In this document: one piece after another, positions 1 to 7,244 of the stretch
Layout of the letters: each line of letters starts with the position of its first letter
Position numbering within the stretch: the stretch's first letter is position 1
NCBI GenBank assembly: GCA_027532825.1
Contig: JAPZTL010000002.1
Coordinates: 248,001 to 312,000 of the forward strand
Length of the DNA stretch: 64,000 nt
Direction of reading: 5' to 3'
Origin: Silanimonas sp021297925
Lineage (GTDB): Bacteria > Pseudomonadota > Gammaproteobacteria > Xanthomonadales > Xanthomonadaceae
Made by a program: the position numbers and the translations under genes
Notes under the pieces: model-generated
What the model saw: the letters and a program-made list of their open reading frames with translations, nothing else
Databases searched by the model: none
What the model was told of the DNA's origin: nothing

Positions 1-439
1 GCTCCGGGGTGACGTGGATGCGCTTGATTTTCCCGCCGTAGGGGAAATGCCGCGCGTGCTCGGCGGCGGCATCGTTGAGCGCCTTGCCGACGAGGAAGGC
101 ATCCAGCGTCGCCTTCGCCTCGCGGCGGATGCGCGCGGCCTCCTGCTTGGCCTGCTCCGCGGCGATGCGTTCGCGCTTCTCGGTTTCGGCACGCAGCGCA
201 TAGGCCTTGGCGAGGTCGATCTCTTCCTGTGATCGCGGCTTGCGGCCGGAGTGCTGCTCCGGGTGCGGACCACGAGGGCCGCGCCCATCGCGCGGGACGC
301 CCGGCTTGCCGCCTTGCGGGCGTTCGCCGCCCGAAGGACGCGGCTCGCGCCTTGCGTCGGGTTGGCGCGCGGTGCGCTCGGGCTTCGGCGCCGGCTTGAA
401 GCCAAGGCCAAGCAGCTGGTCTTTCAGGCTGTCGCTCAT
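1..439 (-). CDS. DUF2058 (YaiL-like) protein, N-terminal 146 residues, cut by window edge
   Basis: The gene reads leftward out of the window from an ATG at 439. The visible part begins MSDSLKDQLLGLGFKPAPK, runs through a Pro/Arg/Gly-rich low-complexity segment (about residues 20-70), then a charged helical stretch starting KPRSQEEIDLAKAYALRAET, and ends around the motif HFPYGGKIKRIHVTPE. This order matches the DUF2058 (E. coli YaiL) family of small nucleoprotein-like proteins, whose function is not established. The C-terminus lies outside the window. It is the last visible member of a minus-strand run with slyX and ugd, 23 bases downstream of slyX. Confidence 0.85.
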   Translation of the reverse strand, partial: MSDSLKDQLLGLGFKPAPKPERTARQPDARREPRPSGGERPQGGKPGVPRDGRGPRGPHPEQHSGRKPRSQEEIDLAKAYALRAETEKRERIAAEQAKQEAARIRREAKATLDAFLVGKALNDAAAEHARHFPYGGKIKRIHVTPE

Positions 440-462
440 GCGTGTCGTGGGCGGCAAGCGCC

Positions 463-693
463 TCAGTAATGCGGCGGCGGAGGTTCGCTGGCGGGATCGG
501 CCATCAGCGAGCGGCGGAGCAGTTTCAGGTCTTCGAGCACCCGGGTCAGCAGCTCGCGGTTCTTCTGGCCTTCGATGCGGGCTTCGGCCAGCGCCTCGGA
601 CAGCTCCTGCAAGGCGTGCTCCTGGAACGCGAGCCGGGTCTCGAGCTCAGTGAAGCGGCGCTCGGCGAAGAGGTCGCGGTCAGGCGCCGGCAT
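463..693 (-). CDS. slyX: SlyX family protein
   Basis: A 76-residue protein starting MPAPDRDLFAERRFTELE and ending in the PPPPHY tail typical of SlyX. The body is one charged coiled-coil-like helix with heptad leucines (LETRLAFQEHALQELSEAL). The function of SlyX is unknown; the family is small, soluble and common in gammaproteobacteria. The start chosen (ATG at 693) overlaps the end of ugd by 14 bases, so translation is probably coupled to ugd. Longer in-frame extensions upstream would run deep into ugd and carry Ser/Arg-rich shadow sequence, so they were rejected. Confidence 0.88.
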   Translation of the reverse strand: MPAPDRDLFAERRFTELETRLAFQEHALQELSEALAEARIEGQKNRELLTRVLEDLKLLRRSLMADPASEPPPPHY

Positions 694-2035
694 GCGCACC
701 CCCGTGCAGGCTGCGGCCGCGGCCGATGCCGTAGTACGCGAGGCCCGCCTCTTCCACTTCCTTCGGGTCGTAGACATTCCGGCCGTCGAAGACCACGGCG
801 GCACGGAGCGTCTTGCCAAGGGCCTCGAAATCGGGGCTCCAGAACGCCTTCCATTCCGTCACCACAACCAGGGCGTCCGCGTCCTCGAGGGCCTCTCCGG
901 GAGTCGCGCAGAACACCAGGTCGTGGCGCTCGCCGAAGATCCTCCGTGCCTCGTCCATCGCTTCCGGGTCGTGCGCGCGCACCCTCGCGCCCGCGGCCCA
1001 GAGTTGCTGGAGCAGGGTCCGGCTCGAGGCCTCGCGCATGTCGTCCGTGTTCGGCTTGAAGGCCAAGCCCCAGACCGCGAAGGTCAGGCCCGCGACGCGG
1101 CCGTCGAAGTGGCGCTGCACCAGTTCGAACAGTTTGCCCTTCTGCCGGTCGTTGACGGCCTCCACGGCCTCGAGGATGTGCGCCTGATAGCCGTGCTGGC
1201 GGGCGGTCCGCTCCAGCGCCTGCACGTCCTTCGGGAAGCAACTGCCCCCATAGCCGGCGCCGGGATAGATGAAGTGCCACCCGATGCGAGGGTCGCTGCC
1301 GATGCCGTGGCGCACCGCCTCGATATCAGCGCCCACGCGCTCGGCGATGTTCGCCATCTCGTTCATGAAGCTGATCTTGGTCGCCAGCATCGCGTTGGCG
1401 GCGTACTTGGTGAGCTCCGCCGAGCGCTCGTCCATGACGATGACGCGCTCGTGGTTGCGGTTGAAGGGCGCATACAGCCGCTTCATCTTCTCGATGGCGT
1501 CCGCATCGCGGCTGCCGAGGATGATGCGGTCCGGGCGCATGCAGTCGGCCACCGCCGCGCCTTCCTTGAGGAACTCGGGGTTGGAGACGACTTGGAAGGG
1601 GACGTCCGCACCGCGGGCCGAGAGCTCGGCCGCAATGGTCTCGCGGACGCGATCGGCGGTGCCCACCGGCACGGTGCTCTTGTTGACGACGATGGTGGGC
1701 TTGGTGATGTGCCGGCCCAGCGTTCGGGCCACGGCAAGCACGTGACGCAGGTCGGCGCTGCCGTCCTCGTCCGGCGGCGTGCCTACGGCGATGAAAACGA
1801 TGGTCGCGCCCGCGATCGCGGCCGCGGCGTCCGTGGTGAACCGGAGCCGCTCCGCCTCGAAATTGGCCTTGACCATCTCGTCGAGGCCGGGTTCGAAGAT
1901 GGGGACTTGACCCTGCTGGAGGCCCTCGATCTTCGCGGCGTCGACATCGACGCAGGTGACCTGGTGGCCGACCTCGGCCAGGCAGGTGCCCGTCACGAGA
2001 CCGACGTAGCCGGTTCCAAACACGCTGACGCGCAT
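680..2035 (-). CDS. ugd: UDP-glucose 6-dehydrogenase
   Basis: 451 residues. Oxidises UDP-glucose to UDP-glucuronate with two NAD+, supplying precursors for exopolysaccharide and LPS sugars in the cytoplasm. The N-terminal Rossmann motif FGTGYVGLVTG is at residues 6-16, the VGTPP segment near 84-88, and the catalytic cysteine is C266 in YGGSCFPKD. Length is normal for the bacterial Ugd/AlgD class. The ATG at 2035 is preceded by a strong GAGGAGG ribosome-binding site; an upstream in-frame ATG falls inside that site and is less likely. slyX follows with a 14-base overlap. No polysaccharide genes sit next to it. Confidence 0.96.
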   Translation of the reverse strand: MRVSVFGTGYVGLVTGTCLAEVGHQVTCVDVDAAKIEGLQQGQVPIFEPGLDEMVKANFEAERLRFTTDAAAAIAGATIVFIAVGTPPDEDGSADLRHVLAVARTLGRHITKPTIVVNKSTVPVGTADRVRETIAAELSARGADVPFQVVSNPEFLKEGAAVADCMRPDRIILGSRDADAIEKMKRLYAPFNRNHERVIVMDERSAELTKYAANAMLATKISFMNEMANIAERVGADIEAVRHGIGSDPRIGWHFIYPGAGYGGSCFPKDVQALERTARQHGYQAHILEAVEAVNDRQKGKLFELVQRHFDGRVAGLTFAVWGLAFKPNTDDMREASSRTLLQQLWAAGARVRAHDPEAMDEARRIFGERHDLVFCATPGEALEDADALVVVTEWKAFWSPDFEALGKTLRAAVVFDGRNVYDPKEVEEAGLAYYGIGRGRSLHGGAHAGA

Positions 2036-2073
2036 CCGCGTCCTCCTCATAACGGCCCTTGGGCCGGAAACGC

Positions 2074-2103
2074 GCGAGGGTCGCAGGAGCCCGCGACCCT
2101 CGC
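2074..2103. terminator. Perfect 11-bp stem hairpin between the FKBP gene and ugd
   Basis: GCGAGGGTCGC (2074-2084) and GCGACCCTCGC (2093-2103) form a perfect 11-bp stem with an 8-base loop. It lies between the stop of the FKBP gene and the ribosome-binding site of ugd. It could terminate or attenuate FKBP transcription, but no U-tract follows on the minus strand, so classical intrinsic termination is uncertain. Confidence 0.5.
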
Positions 2104-2123
2104 ATGACACACGCTTCGGGGAA

Positions 2124-2918
2124 TTACTGGGCGGGCGCGGCGGCCGGTGCTTCCGGCGTCACGATCTCGAGCAGTTCGACTTCGAACTTGAGGGTCGCGT
2201 TCGGCGGGATGCCGGGGCCGGAGCCGTTCTCGCCGTACGCCAGGGCCGCCGGAAGCCAGAGGATGTACTTGGAGCCGACCGGCATCAGCGAGACGCCCTC
2301 CGTCCAGCCCGAGATGACGCCGCTGAGCGGGAAGATGGCGGGCTCGTTGCGGGCGTAGGAGCTGTCGAACTCCTTACCGTCGAGCAGCATGCCACGGTAA
2401 TGCACCTTGACCGTATCCGCCGCCGTCGGACGCGGACCCGCGCCGGCGCGGACGACCTGGTACTGCAGGCCGCTTTCGGTGGTGCGGACGCCAGGCTTCT
2501 TCTGGTTCTCGGCAAGGAACTTCTCGCCGTCGGCGAGGTTCTTGGCGCCGAGTTCGGCGCGACGGGCGATTTCCCGCTGTTGCAGGAACTGGCTGAAGGC
2601 CATGCCGACCTGCTGGGCCTGCTCGTCGGTCATCAAGCGGCCCTGGCCCGACAGTCCGGCCTGGATGGCCTTGGTCAGGGTCGGGACGTCCACGTACTCC
2701 TTGACCTGCTCCAAGCCGCTGGCGGCCTGCAGTCCGATCATGTAGCTGATCTTCTCGTTGTCGGTCTTCAGGCCCTCGATGGCGGGCAGCGTCAGGGTGC
2801 CGGGCGCGGCGGCAGGAGCGGTGGCGGGCGCGCCCTGGGGGTCCTGGGCGACGACGGCGCCGGTGAAGACGCAAAGGCCCAGCAGGGCGGTCGTTGCGAG
2901 GCGACGGGTGTTCAGCAT
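2124..2918 (-). CDS. Exported FKBP-type peptidyl-prolyl isomerase (FkpA/Mip-like)
   Basis: 264 residues. A signal peptide (MLNTRRLATT to about residue 25, AVVAQ) is followed by an Ala/Pro linker, an FkpA_N-type helical dimerisation region (KTDNEKISYMIGLQAASGL, about 50-150), and a C-terminal FKBP domain (about 160-255) with VKVHYRGMLLDGKEFDSSY and IPPNATLKFEVELLEI. It should catalyse prolyl isomerisation and act as a chaperone for periplasmic or outer-membrane proteins. It ends in an Ala/Pro tail. Length and domain order match FkpA/Mip proteins. A candidate promoter lies just upstream at 2969-2997. Confidence 0.93.
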   Translation of the reverse strand: MLNTRRLATTALLGLCVFTGAVVAQDPQGAPATAPAAAPGTLTLPAIEGLKTDNEKISYMIGLQAASGLEQVKEYVDVPTLTKAIQAGLSGQGRLMTDEQAQQVGMAFSQFLQQREIARRAELGAKNLADGEKFLAENQKKPGVRTTESGLQYQVVRAGAGPRPTAADTVKVHYRGMLLDGKEFDSSYARNEPAIFPLSGVISGWTEGVSLMPVGSKYILWLPAALAYGENGSGPGIPPNATLKFEVELLEIVTPEAPAAAPAQ

Positions 2919-2968
2919 GGGGGTGGGAACTCCAGGGACATAGGCCGTCGCGGCGCGACGGGCGCCCT

Positions 2969-2997
2969 ATTGTCCGCCCGCGGGGCCAGTTCGGCAA
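2969..2997 (-). promoter_or_regulatory. Candidate sigma70-like promoter for the FKBP gene
   Basis: On the minus strand TTGCCG (2997-2992) and GACAAT (2974-2969) are separated by 17 bases, each matching four of six consensus positions. The predicted start point lies roughly 45 bases before the FKBP start codon at 2918. No experimental support; inferred from spacing and position. Confidence 0.4.
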
Positions 2998-3004
2998 TCC
3001 GCGA

Positions 3005-3505
3005 TCAGGTGGGCCACGCGAGCAAGGCGGCAAGGGCGTGGCTTGCGACGACCGCGGCGCTGATGCCCACGCGTAGCGTCCGGAAGCCCGGCGTCGCGGG
3101 AACCGCGTCCGCGCGGGTATCGAACCACAGCGCCAGGCCGAAGCCGATCGCCAGCGCCACCACCGCCCAGTGCGTCGGCAGGAACAGTGCCGGGAAGGCC
3201 CACAGGCTCGGTAGCACGGCCAGCACATAGCCCGGTGCCGCTGCGCCGACGCCCATGACCCGGCCCCAGCGGATGCCGCCGAGGAAGCTCAGGATGACCG
3301 CCGAGTACACGATGAAGGCCTTGGCCGCATGGGTGACGAGGTCGGGGCGATCCGCATCGATCCCGTGGCCCCAGACGGCCAAGGCGCCGAGGAACGGCAG
3401 AAGACCGGCCCACGTCAATCGCACGGCCATCGCCGGCAGCGGCGGCTGGGCCAGGTCCTGCATCATCATGTATTGGCGACGCTCGTCGCGCTCGAATCCA
3501 CTCAT
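3005..3505 (-). CDS. DUF3429 family inner-membrane protein
   Basis: 166 residues with about five hydrophobic segments (VRLTWAGLLPFLGALAVW, AFIVYSAVILSFLGGIRWG, YVLAVLPSLWAFPALFL, WAVVALAIGFGLALWF and a C-terminal segment). The motif AVILSFLGGIRWG is characteristic of DUF3429, a small bacterial membrane family of unknown role. Its ATG (3505-3503) overlaps the ATG of the divergent NTF2-like gene in the tetranucleotide CATG. An alternative start is the MMMQDL triplet at 3469, which would leave a 34-base divergent gap. Function unknown. Confidence 0.82.
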   Translation of the reverse strand: MSGFERDERRQYMMMQDLAQPPLPAMAVRLTWAGLLPFLGALAVWGHGIDADRPDLVTHAAKAFIVYSAVILSFLGGIRWGRVMGVGAAAPGYVLAVLPSLWAFPALFLPTHWAVVALAIGFGLALWFDTRADAVPATPGFRTLRVGISAAVVASHALAALLAWPT

Positions 3506-4004
3506 GGACACCTTCGAAGCCCTCGAGGCGGCACGCCGCCGCCATCCCCATCCTCCCGCAGCCGGCAGCCCGGAGGAAGCGCGGGCGCTCGACGCGTTCG
3601 CCGCCTTCTTCTCCAGCTTCGAGGCCGACCGCCTCGAACGCCTCCTGCCGGCGACCTACGCGGAAGACGTCTGGTTCAACGACACGCTGAAGACCGTGGT
3701 GGGTCGCGCTGCCCTCTCTCACTACCTCGCCGACAGCGCCGACGCCGTGGACCACTGCACCGTCGAGATCCTCGACGCGACCCGCAACGCCCGGGGCGAA
3801 CACCTCGTCCGCTGGCACATGGCGATCCGCTTCAAGCGGTTCCGGAAGGGCGTCGACACCCACAGCATCGGCCTGTCCCATTTGCGCTTCGACGCCGACG
3901 GCCGAGTCGTTTACCACCAGGACTACTGGAACGCCGCCGATGGCCTGTTCCGGCACATTCCCGTGCTCGGCTGGATGATCGAGGCGGTCCTGCGCCGGCT
4001 CTAG
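3504..4004 (+). CDS. NTF2-like (SnoaL-fold) protein
   Basis: 166 residues. After a short basic N-terminus, a typical NTF2-like fold is visible: a helical start (DAFAAFFSSFEADRLERLL), the segment DVWFNDTLKTVVGRAALSHYL, and strands ending VVYHQDYWNAADGLF, which resembles nuclear-transport-factor-2-like proteins of proteobacteria. The fold binds small hydrophobic ligands or forms isomerase-like cavities, but no substrate can be assigned. Its start codon overlaps that of the divergent DUF3429 gene, suggesting shared regulation or promoters lying inside the opposite gene. There is no convincing ribosome-binding site directly upstream. Confidence 0.82.
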   Translation: MDTFEALEAARRRHPHPPAAGSPEEARALDAFAAFFSSFEADRLERLLPATYAEDVWFNDTLKTVVGRAALSHYLADSADAVDHCTVEILDATRNARGEHLVRWHMAIRFKRFRKGVDTHSIGLSHLRFDADGRVVYHQDYWNAADGLFRHIPVLGWMIEAVLRRL

Positions 4005-4028
4005 GCCGGCGTGGACCGACGCCTCCCC

Positions 4029-4586
4029 TCAAGTTGCCGGGGCGGGCGCAGCGAGCGCCTCCTCCAGCGCCTTGACCAGATCCGGATCATCGGGGGCGAC
4101 GCGGCTGCCGAAGCTCGCGACCACCATGCCATCGCGGCCCACCAGATACTTGTGGAAATTCCACTTCGGTTGCTCGCCGGCCGCACGGGCGAGGTCGCGG
4201 TATAACGGGGTCGCTTGCGCGCCGCGCACGACGACCTTCTCGAACATCGGGAACTTCACGCCGTAGGTGAGCGTGCAGAACTCCTGGATCTGCTGCTCCG
4301 AGCCCGGCTCCTGCCCCATGAAGTCGTTCGACGGAAAACCGAGTACCGCGAAACCCTTCGCGGCGTACTTCTGGTGCATCGCCTCAAGGCCCTCGTACTG
4401 CGGGGTCAGGCCGCACTTGCTGGCCGTGTTGACGATCAGCACCACCTGGCCGCGATACGTCTCGGCGAGGTTGACCTGCTCCTGACCCGCCAGCCGGCGG
4501 TAGCTGTGATCCAGAACGCCGGCCGAGGCGGTGCCCGCCATGCCGATCGCCACCGCCGCCGCACCGATCCACGCGAAACCCTTCAT
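4029..4586 (-). CDS. Exported glutathione peroxidase family protein
   Basis: 185 residues with a cleavable signal peptide (MKGFAWIGAAAVAIGMAGTASA). The family landmarks are intact: peroxidatic cysteine C58 in NTASKCGLTPQY, GFPSNDFMGQEPG with Q92, a possible resolving C104 in QEFCTLTYG, and W142 in KWNFHKYLVG. Bacterial Cys-type members usually reduce peroxides with thioredoxin rather than glutathione. The signal peptide indicates periplasmic action against peroxides. GGAG lies 7 bases before the ATG. It is divergent from the YtrA-type operon, with 141 bases between the start codons. Confidence 0.92.
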   Translation of the reverse strand: MKGFAWIGAAAVAIGMAGTASAGVLDHSYRRLAGQEQVNLAETYRGQVVLIVNTASKCGLTPQYEGLEAMHQKYAAKGFAVLGFPSNDFMGQEPGSEQQIQEFCTLTYGVKFPMFEKVVVRGAQATPLYRDLARAAGEQPKWNFHKYLVGRDGMVVASFGSRVAPDDPDLVKALEEALAAPAPAT

Positions 4587-4659
4587 GCGCGCTCTCCGCT
4601 CCGGTCGGCGAAGGCCGGCCCTGTGCCATCAGTTTGGTCCTTGTCGGGTGCAGAGGGTG

Positions 4660-4687
4660 TTGACTGCCAAGAAACTGGTGTTATAGT
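4660..4687 (+). promoter_or_regulatory. Strong sigma70-like promoter of the first YtrA-type operon
   Basis: TTGACT (4660-4665) and TATAGT (4682-4687) match five of six consensus positions each, with a 16-base spacer. The predicted start near 4694 would leave a leader of about 35 bases before the ATG at 4728, which has GAGG seven bases upstream. This is the best-matching promoter I found in the window. Its -10 box lies inside the palindrome at 4677-4700. Confidence 0.75.
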
Positions 4688-4700
4688 TACCTACAACACC
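4677..4700. promoter_or_regulatory. 24-bp palindromic operator, probably for the YtrA-type regulator
   Basis: GGTGTTATAG (4677-4686) and CTACAACACC (4691-4700) are inverted repeats matching at 9 of 10 positions around a TTAC centre. The palindrome covers the -10 box, the arrangement expected for autorepression by the GntR-family product encoded at 4979. The outer signature GTGT-N14-ACAC recurs, with identical spacing, at 22333-22356 before the second YtrA-type gene. Binding is inferred, not shown. Confidence 0.7.
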
Positions 4701-4727
4701 GAAACGAAACCTCACCGAGGGTCCCCC

Positions 4728-4979
4728 ATGAACCGCCGCCTCCGCAGCACCCTGAGCGCCATGGTCGTCGCCGCCAGCGTCCTCTCCTTGGGATGGGCCC
4801 TCGGCGAGCCGCCGGCCCCGGCCGATCTCGCCCGGCACGTCGGCCGGGAAGCCGCGACCGTCCTCGCCTCCACCGATGCGGTGCAACCTCAGGGGGGCCG
4901 GACGTCACGCCGCTCCCCGGGCGCGCTGGCCATGCCCTACTTCTCTTTCGGCCGCCGGGCCGCTGCCGGGGTGCCGTGA
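4728..4979 (+). CDS. Small secreted protein heading the YtrA-type operon
   Basis: 83 residues. A basic N-terminus plus hydrophobic stretch (MNRRLRSTLSAMVVAASVLS) looks like a signal peptide or single membrane anchor, followed by a Pro/Ala/Arg-rich tail ending near MPYFSFGRRAAAGVP. I do not recognise a domain. It is the first gene after the promoter and operator at 4660-4700, has GAGG seven bases before its ATG, and its stop overlaps the regulator's ATG (TGATG). Its position suggests a role in the same stress-response system, but it may be only a translational leader for the regulator. Confidence 0.65.
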   Translation: MNRRLRSTLSAMVVAASVLSLGWALGEPPAPADLARHVGREAATVLASTDAVQPQGGRTSRRSPGALAMPYFSFGRRAAAGVP

Positions 4980-5350
4980 TGGGCATCGCCTGGAGCGACA
5001 GCACGCCGATCTACCGGCAATTGAAGGAACGCGTCGTGGCCATGGTCCTCGACGAGGAGCTGAAGGCGGGGGATGCCCTGCCCTCCGTGCGCCAGGTGGC
5101 GTCGGACTTCCAGTTGAATCCGATCACGGTATCGCGCGCCTACCAGGAACTGGCCGACGAGGCTTTGGTCGAGAAACGAAGGGGACTCGGGATGTACATC
5201 GTCGATGGGGCGAGGGAAAAGCTGCTGCAGACGGAGCGCGAGCGTTTCCTGACGGAGGAATGGCCGCAGGTGCTGGCCCGGATCGAGCGTCTCGGACTCG
5301 ACACCCGCCAGCTGCTGGCCGTGCAGGCCCCGCAAGGAGCGAACGCTTGA
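4979..5350 (+). CDS. GntR family regulator, YtrA subfamily
   Basis: 123 residues. The N-terminal winged helix-turn-helix (STPIYRQLKERVVAMV, then LPSVRQVASDFQLNPITVSR, then the wing VEKRRGLGMYIVDGA) is typical of GntR proteins. The C-terminal part is short (about 45 residues), the hallmark of the YtrA subfamily, which usually represses an adjacent ABC transporter. It overlaps the preceding gene by one base and the ATPase gene by four (TTGA). Its likely operator is the palindrome at 4677-4700. The inducing signal cannot be read from sequence; characterised relatives respond to cell-wall-active compounds. Confidence 0.92.
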   Translation: MGIAWSDSTPIYRQLKERVVAMVLDEELKAGDALPSVRQVASDFQLNPITVSRAYQELADEALVEKRRGLGMYIVDGAREKLLQTERERFLTEEWPQVLARIERLGLDTRQLLAVQAPQGANA

Positions 5351-6207
5351 ACACGCCCTCCGTTTCGGCCCGCGGCCTCACCAAGCACTACGGCAAGGCC
5401 ACCGCCGTCGACCGCATCGACTTCGACATCGCCCCCGGGCGCATCGTCGGCCTGATCGGCCCGAACGGCTCGGGCAAGACCACCACGCTGAAGGCCATGC
5501 TCGGCCTGATCGACTTCGAAGGCGACATGAAGGTGCTCGGCCTCGACCCGCGCACGCAGCGCGACGAGTTGATGAAGGACGTGTGCTTCATCGCCGACGT
5601 CGCCGTGCTGCCGCGCTGGATCAGCGTCGCGCAGGCCATCGACTTCGTCGCCGGCGTGCACCCGCGCTTCAACCGGGAGAAGTGCCAAGCCTTCCTTGCC
5701 CACACCAAGCTCGACCCGAAGATGAAGGTCAAGGCGATGTCCAAGGGCATGATCGTGCAGCTGCACCTCGCCCTGGTCATGGCCATCGACGCCAAGCTGC
5801 TGGTGCTGGACGAGCCGACGCTCGGCCTCGACATCCTCTACCGCAAGCAGTTCTACAAGGACCTGCTGGAGCGCTACTTCGACGAGGAGAAGACGATTAT
5901 CGTCACCACCCACCAGGTGGAAGAGATCGAGCACATCCTCACCGACCTCGTCTTCATCCGCGACGGCAAGCTGGTGCTGCAGGCCACGATGGACGACGTG
6001 GGCGAGCGCTTCCATGAAGTGATGGTCGGCAGCGACAAAGCCGAGGCCGCCCGGGCGCTGAATCCGATCGACGAGCGCAGTGTGTTCGGCAAGATCGTCT
6101 TCCTGTTTGACGGCCAGCCCCGTGACCGCCTCGCCGAGCTCGGCGAACTCCGAACCCCGGGCATCGCCGACCTGTTCGTCGCCACGATGAAGGGAACCTA
6201 CGCATGA
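5347..6207 (+). CDS. ABC transporter ATP-binding protein (YtrB-like)
   Basis: 286 residues. Walker A GPNGSGKTTT (residues 38-47), Walker B LLVLDEPTLGLD, and H-loop TTHQVEEI are present. The ABC signature is the degenerate MSKGMIVQLHLAL rather than LSGGQ, as in YtrB-like ATPases. The start is TTG at 5347, overlapping the regulator's TGA (TTGA); AAGGAG eight bases upstream supports it, and no nearby ATG fits. It energises the permease encoded directly downstream. Confidence 0.93.
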   Translation: MNTPSVSARGLTKHYGKATAVDRIDFDIAPGRIVGLIGPNGSGKTTTLKAMLGLIDFEGDMKVLGLDPRTQRDELMKDVCFIADVAVLPRWISVAQAIDFVAGVHPRFNREKCQAFLAHTKLDPKMKVKAMSKGMIVQLHLALVMAIDAKLLVLDEPTLGLDILYRKQFYKDLLERYFDEEKTIIVTTHQVEEIEHILTDLVFIRDGKLVLQATMDDVGERFHEVMVGSDKAEAARALNPIDERSVFGKIVFLFDGQPRDRLAELGELRTPGIADLFVATMKGTYA

Positions 6208-7187
6208 ACACCTTCGCCACCCTGCTCAAGCGGGAATTCTGGGAACACAAGGGCGGGATGCTGTGGGCGCCCGTGGTGGTCGGCGGCATCATGGGCCTGT
6301 TCGCCGCGGGCAGCATGCTGTTCGGCGCGACGATGGCACGCGGGAACATGGTCAACGTCAACGGCCTGAGGGTGAGCAGCCTCGGCGACGCGATCCCCGC
6401 CGACAAGTTCGGCGAGGTGGGCGCGGCGATGAGCTTCTCCTACCTGCCGGCGCTGCTGCCCTTCCTGGCCATCCTCACGTTCGTCGTCCTGTTCTACAGC
6501 CTCGGCTCGCTGTACGACGACCGGCGGGACCGCAGCGTGCTGTTCTGGAAGTCGATGCCGGTGTCGGAGACCCAGTCGGTGCTGGCCAAGCTCACCTCGA
6601 TCCTGGTGGTGGCGCCGACGCTGTCGCTCGTCTTGGGCGTCGTATTCGGATTCGGCTTCGTGATGATGACGCTCGTGACCGCCGCGATCCTCGGCGCGAA
6701 CCTGTTCGGCGCCACGCTCATGAGCAGCTCGCTGTACACGATGCCCATCGGCATCCTGTCGATGGTGCCGGTCTACGCGGTGTGGGCCCTGCCGTCGGTG
6801 GCGTGGTTCATGCTGGTCTCTGCCTGGGCCAAGCGTGCGCCCTTCCTTTGGGCCGTCGGCGTCCCGGTGCTGGCCGGCGTCATCCTGAGCTGGGCCGAAG
6901 CGATGTCCAAGGCCGGCTTGCCACACGAGTGGTTCTGGGAGCACGTCGTCGGCCGCCTGTTCGGCAGCATCGTCCCGGGGCTGTTCTTCCTGTACGGCGA
7001 CACCGCGGCACTGGAGCAGCAGACGCGCTTGATCGACGCGAATGGTCCGCAGGCGTTCGAGCTGGGCCAGTGGGTGCTGGTCGGCTACCAGACGCTGGCC
7101 ACCCCCACCGTGTGGATCGGCGTCGTGCTCGGCATCGCCATGATCGCGACCGCCATCCGCCTGCGCCGCTGGCGCGAAGACGCCTGA
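6204..7187 (+). CDS. ABC-2 type transporter permease
   Basis: 327 residues with a short cytoplasmic N-terminus (MNTFATLLKREFWEHKGG) and about six membrane segments, for example LWAPVVVGGIMGLFAAGSML, ALLPFLAILTFVVLFYSLGS and the final TVWIGVVLGIAMIATAI. Cytoplasmic loop residues DDRRDRSVLFWKSMPVSE are typical of ABC-2 permeases that pair with YtrB/CcmA-like ATPases. It overlaps the ATPase gene (ATGA) and should form the transporter with it. The substrate is unknown; export of lipids or antimicrobials, or envelope protection, is possible. Confidence 0.9.
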   Translation: MNTFATLLKREFWEHKGGMLWAPVVVGGIMGLFAAGSMLFGATMARGNMVNVNGLRVSSLGDAIPADKFGEVGAAMSFSYLPALLPFLAILTFVVLFYSLGSLYDDRRDRSVLFWKSMPVSETQSVLAKLTSILVVAPTLSLVLGVVFGFGFVMMTLVTAAILGANLFGATLMSSSLYTMPIGILSMVPVYAVWALPSVAWFMLVSAWAKRAPFLWAVGVPVLAGVILSWAEAMSKAGLPHEWFWEHVVGRLFGSIVPGLFFLYGDTAALEQQTRLIDANGPQAFELGQWVLVGYQTLATPTVWIGVVLGIAMIATAIRLRRWREDA

Positions 7188-7244
7188 AGCCCTCCGGTGC
7201 CCGGCACACGCCGAGCACCCCGCCCCCTAATCGGAGCCCCCACG

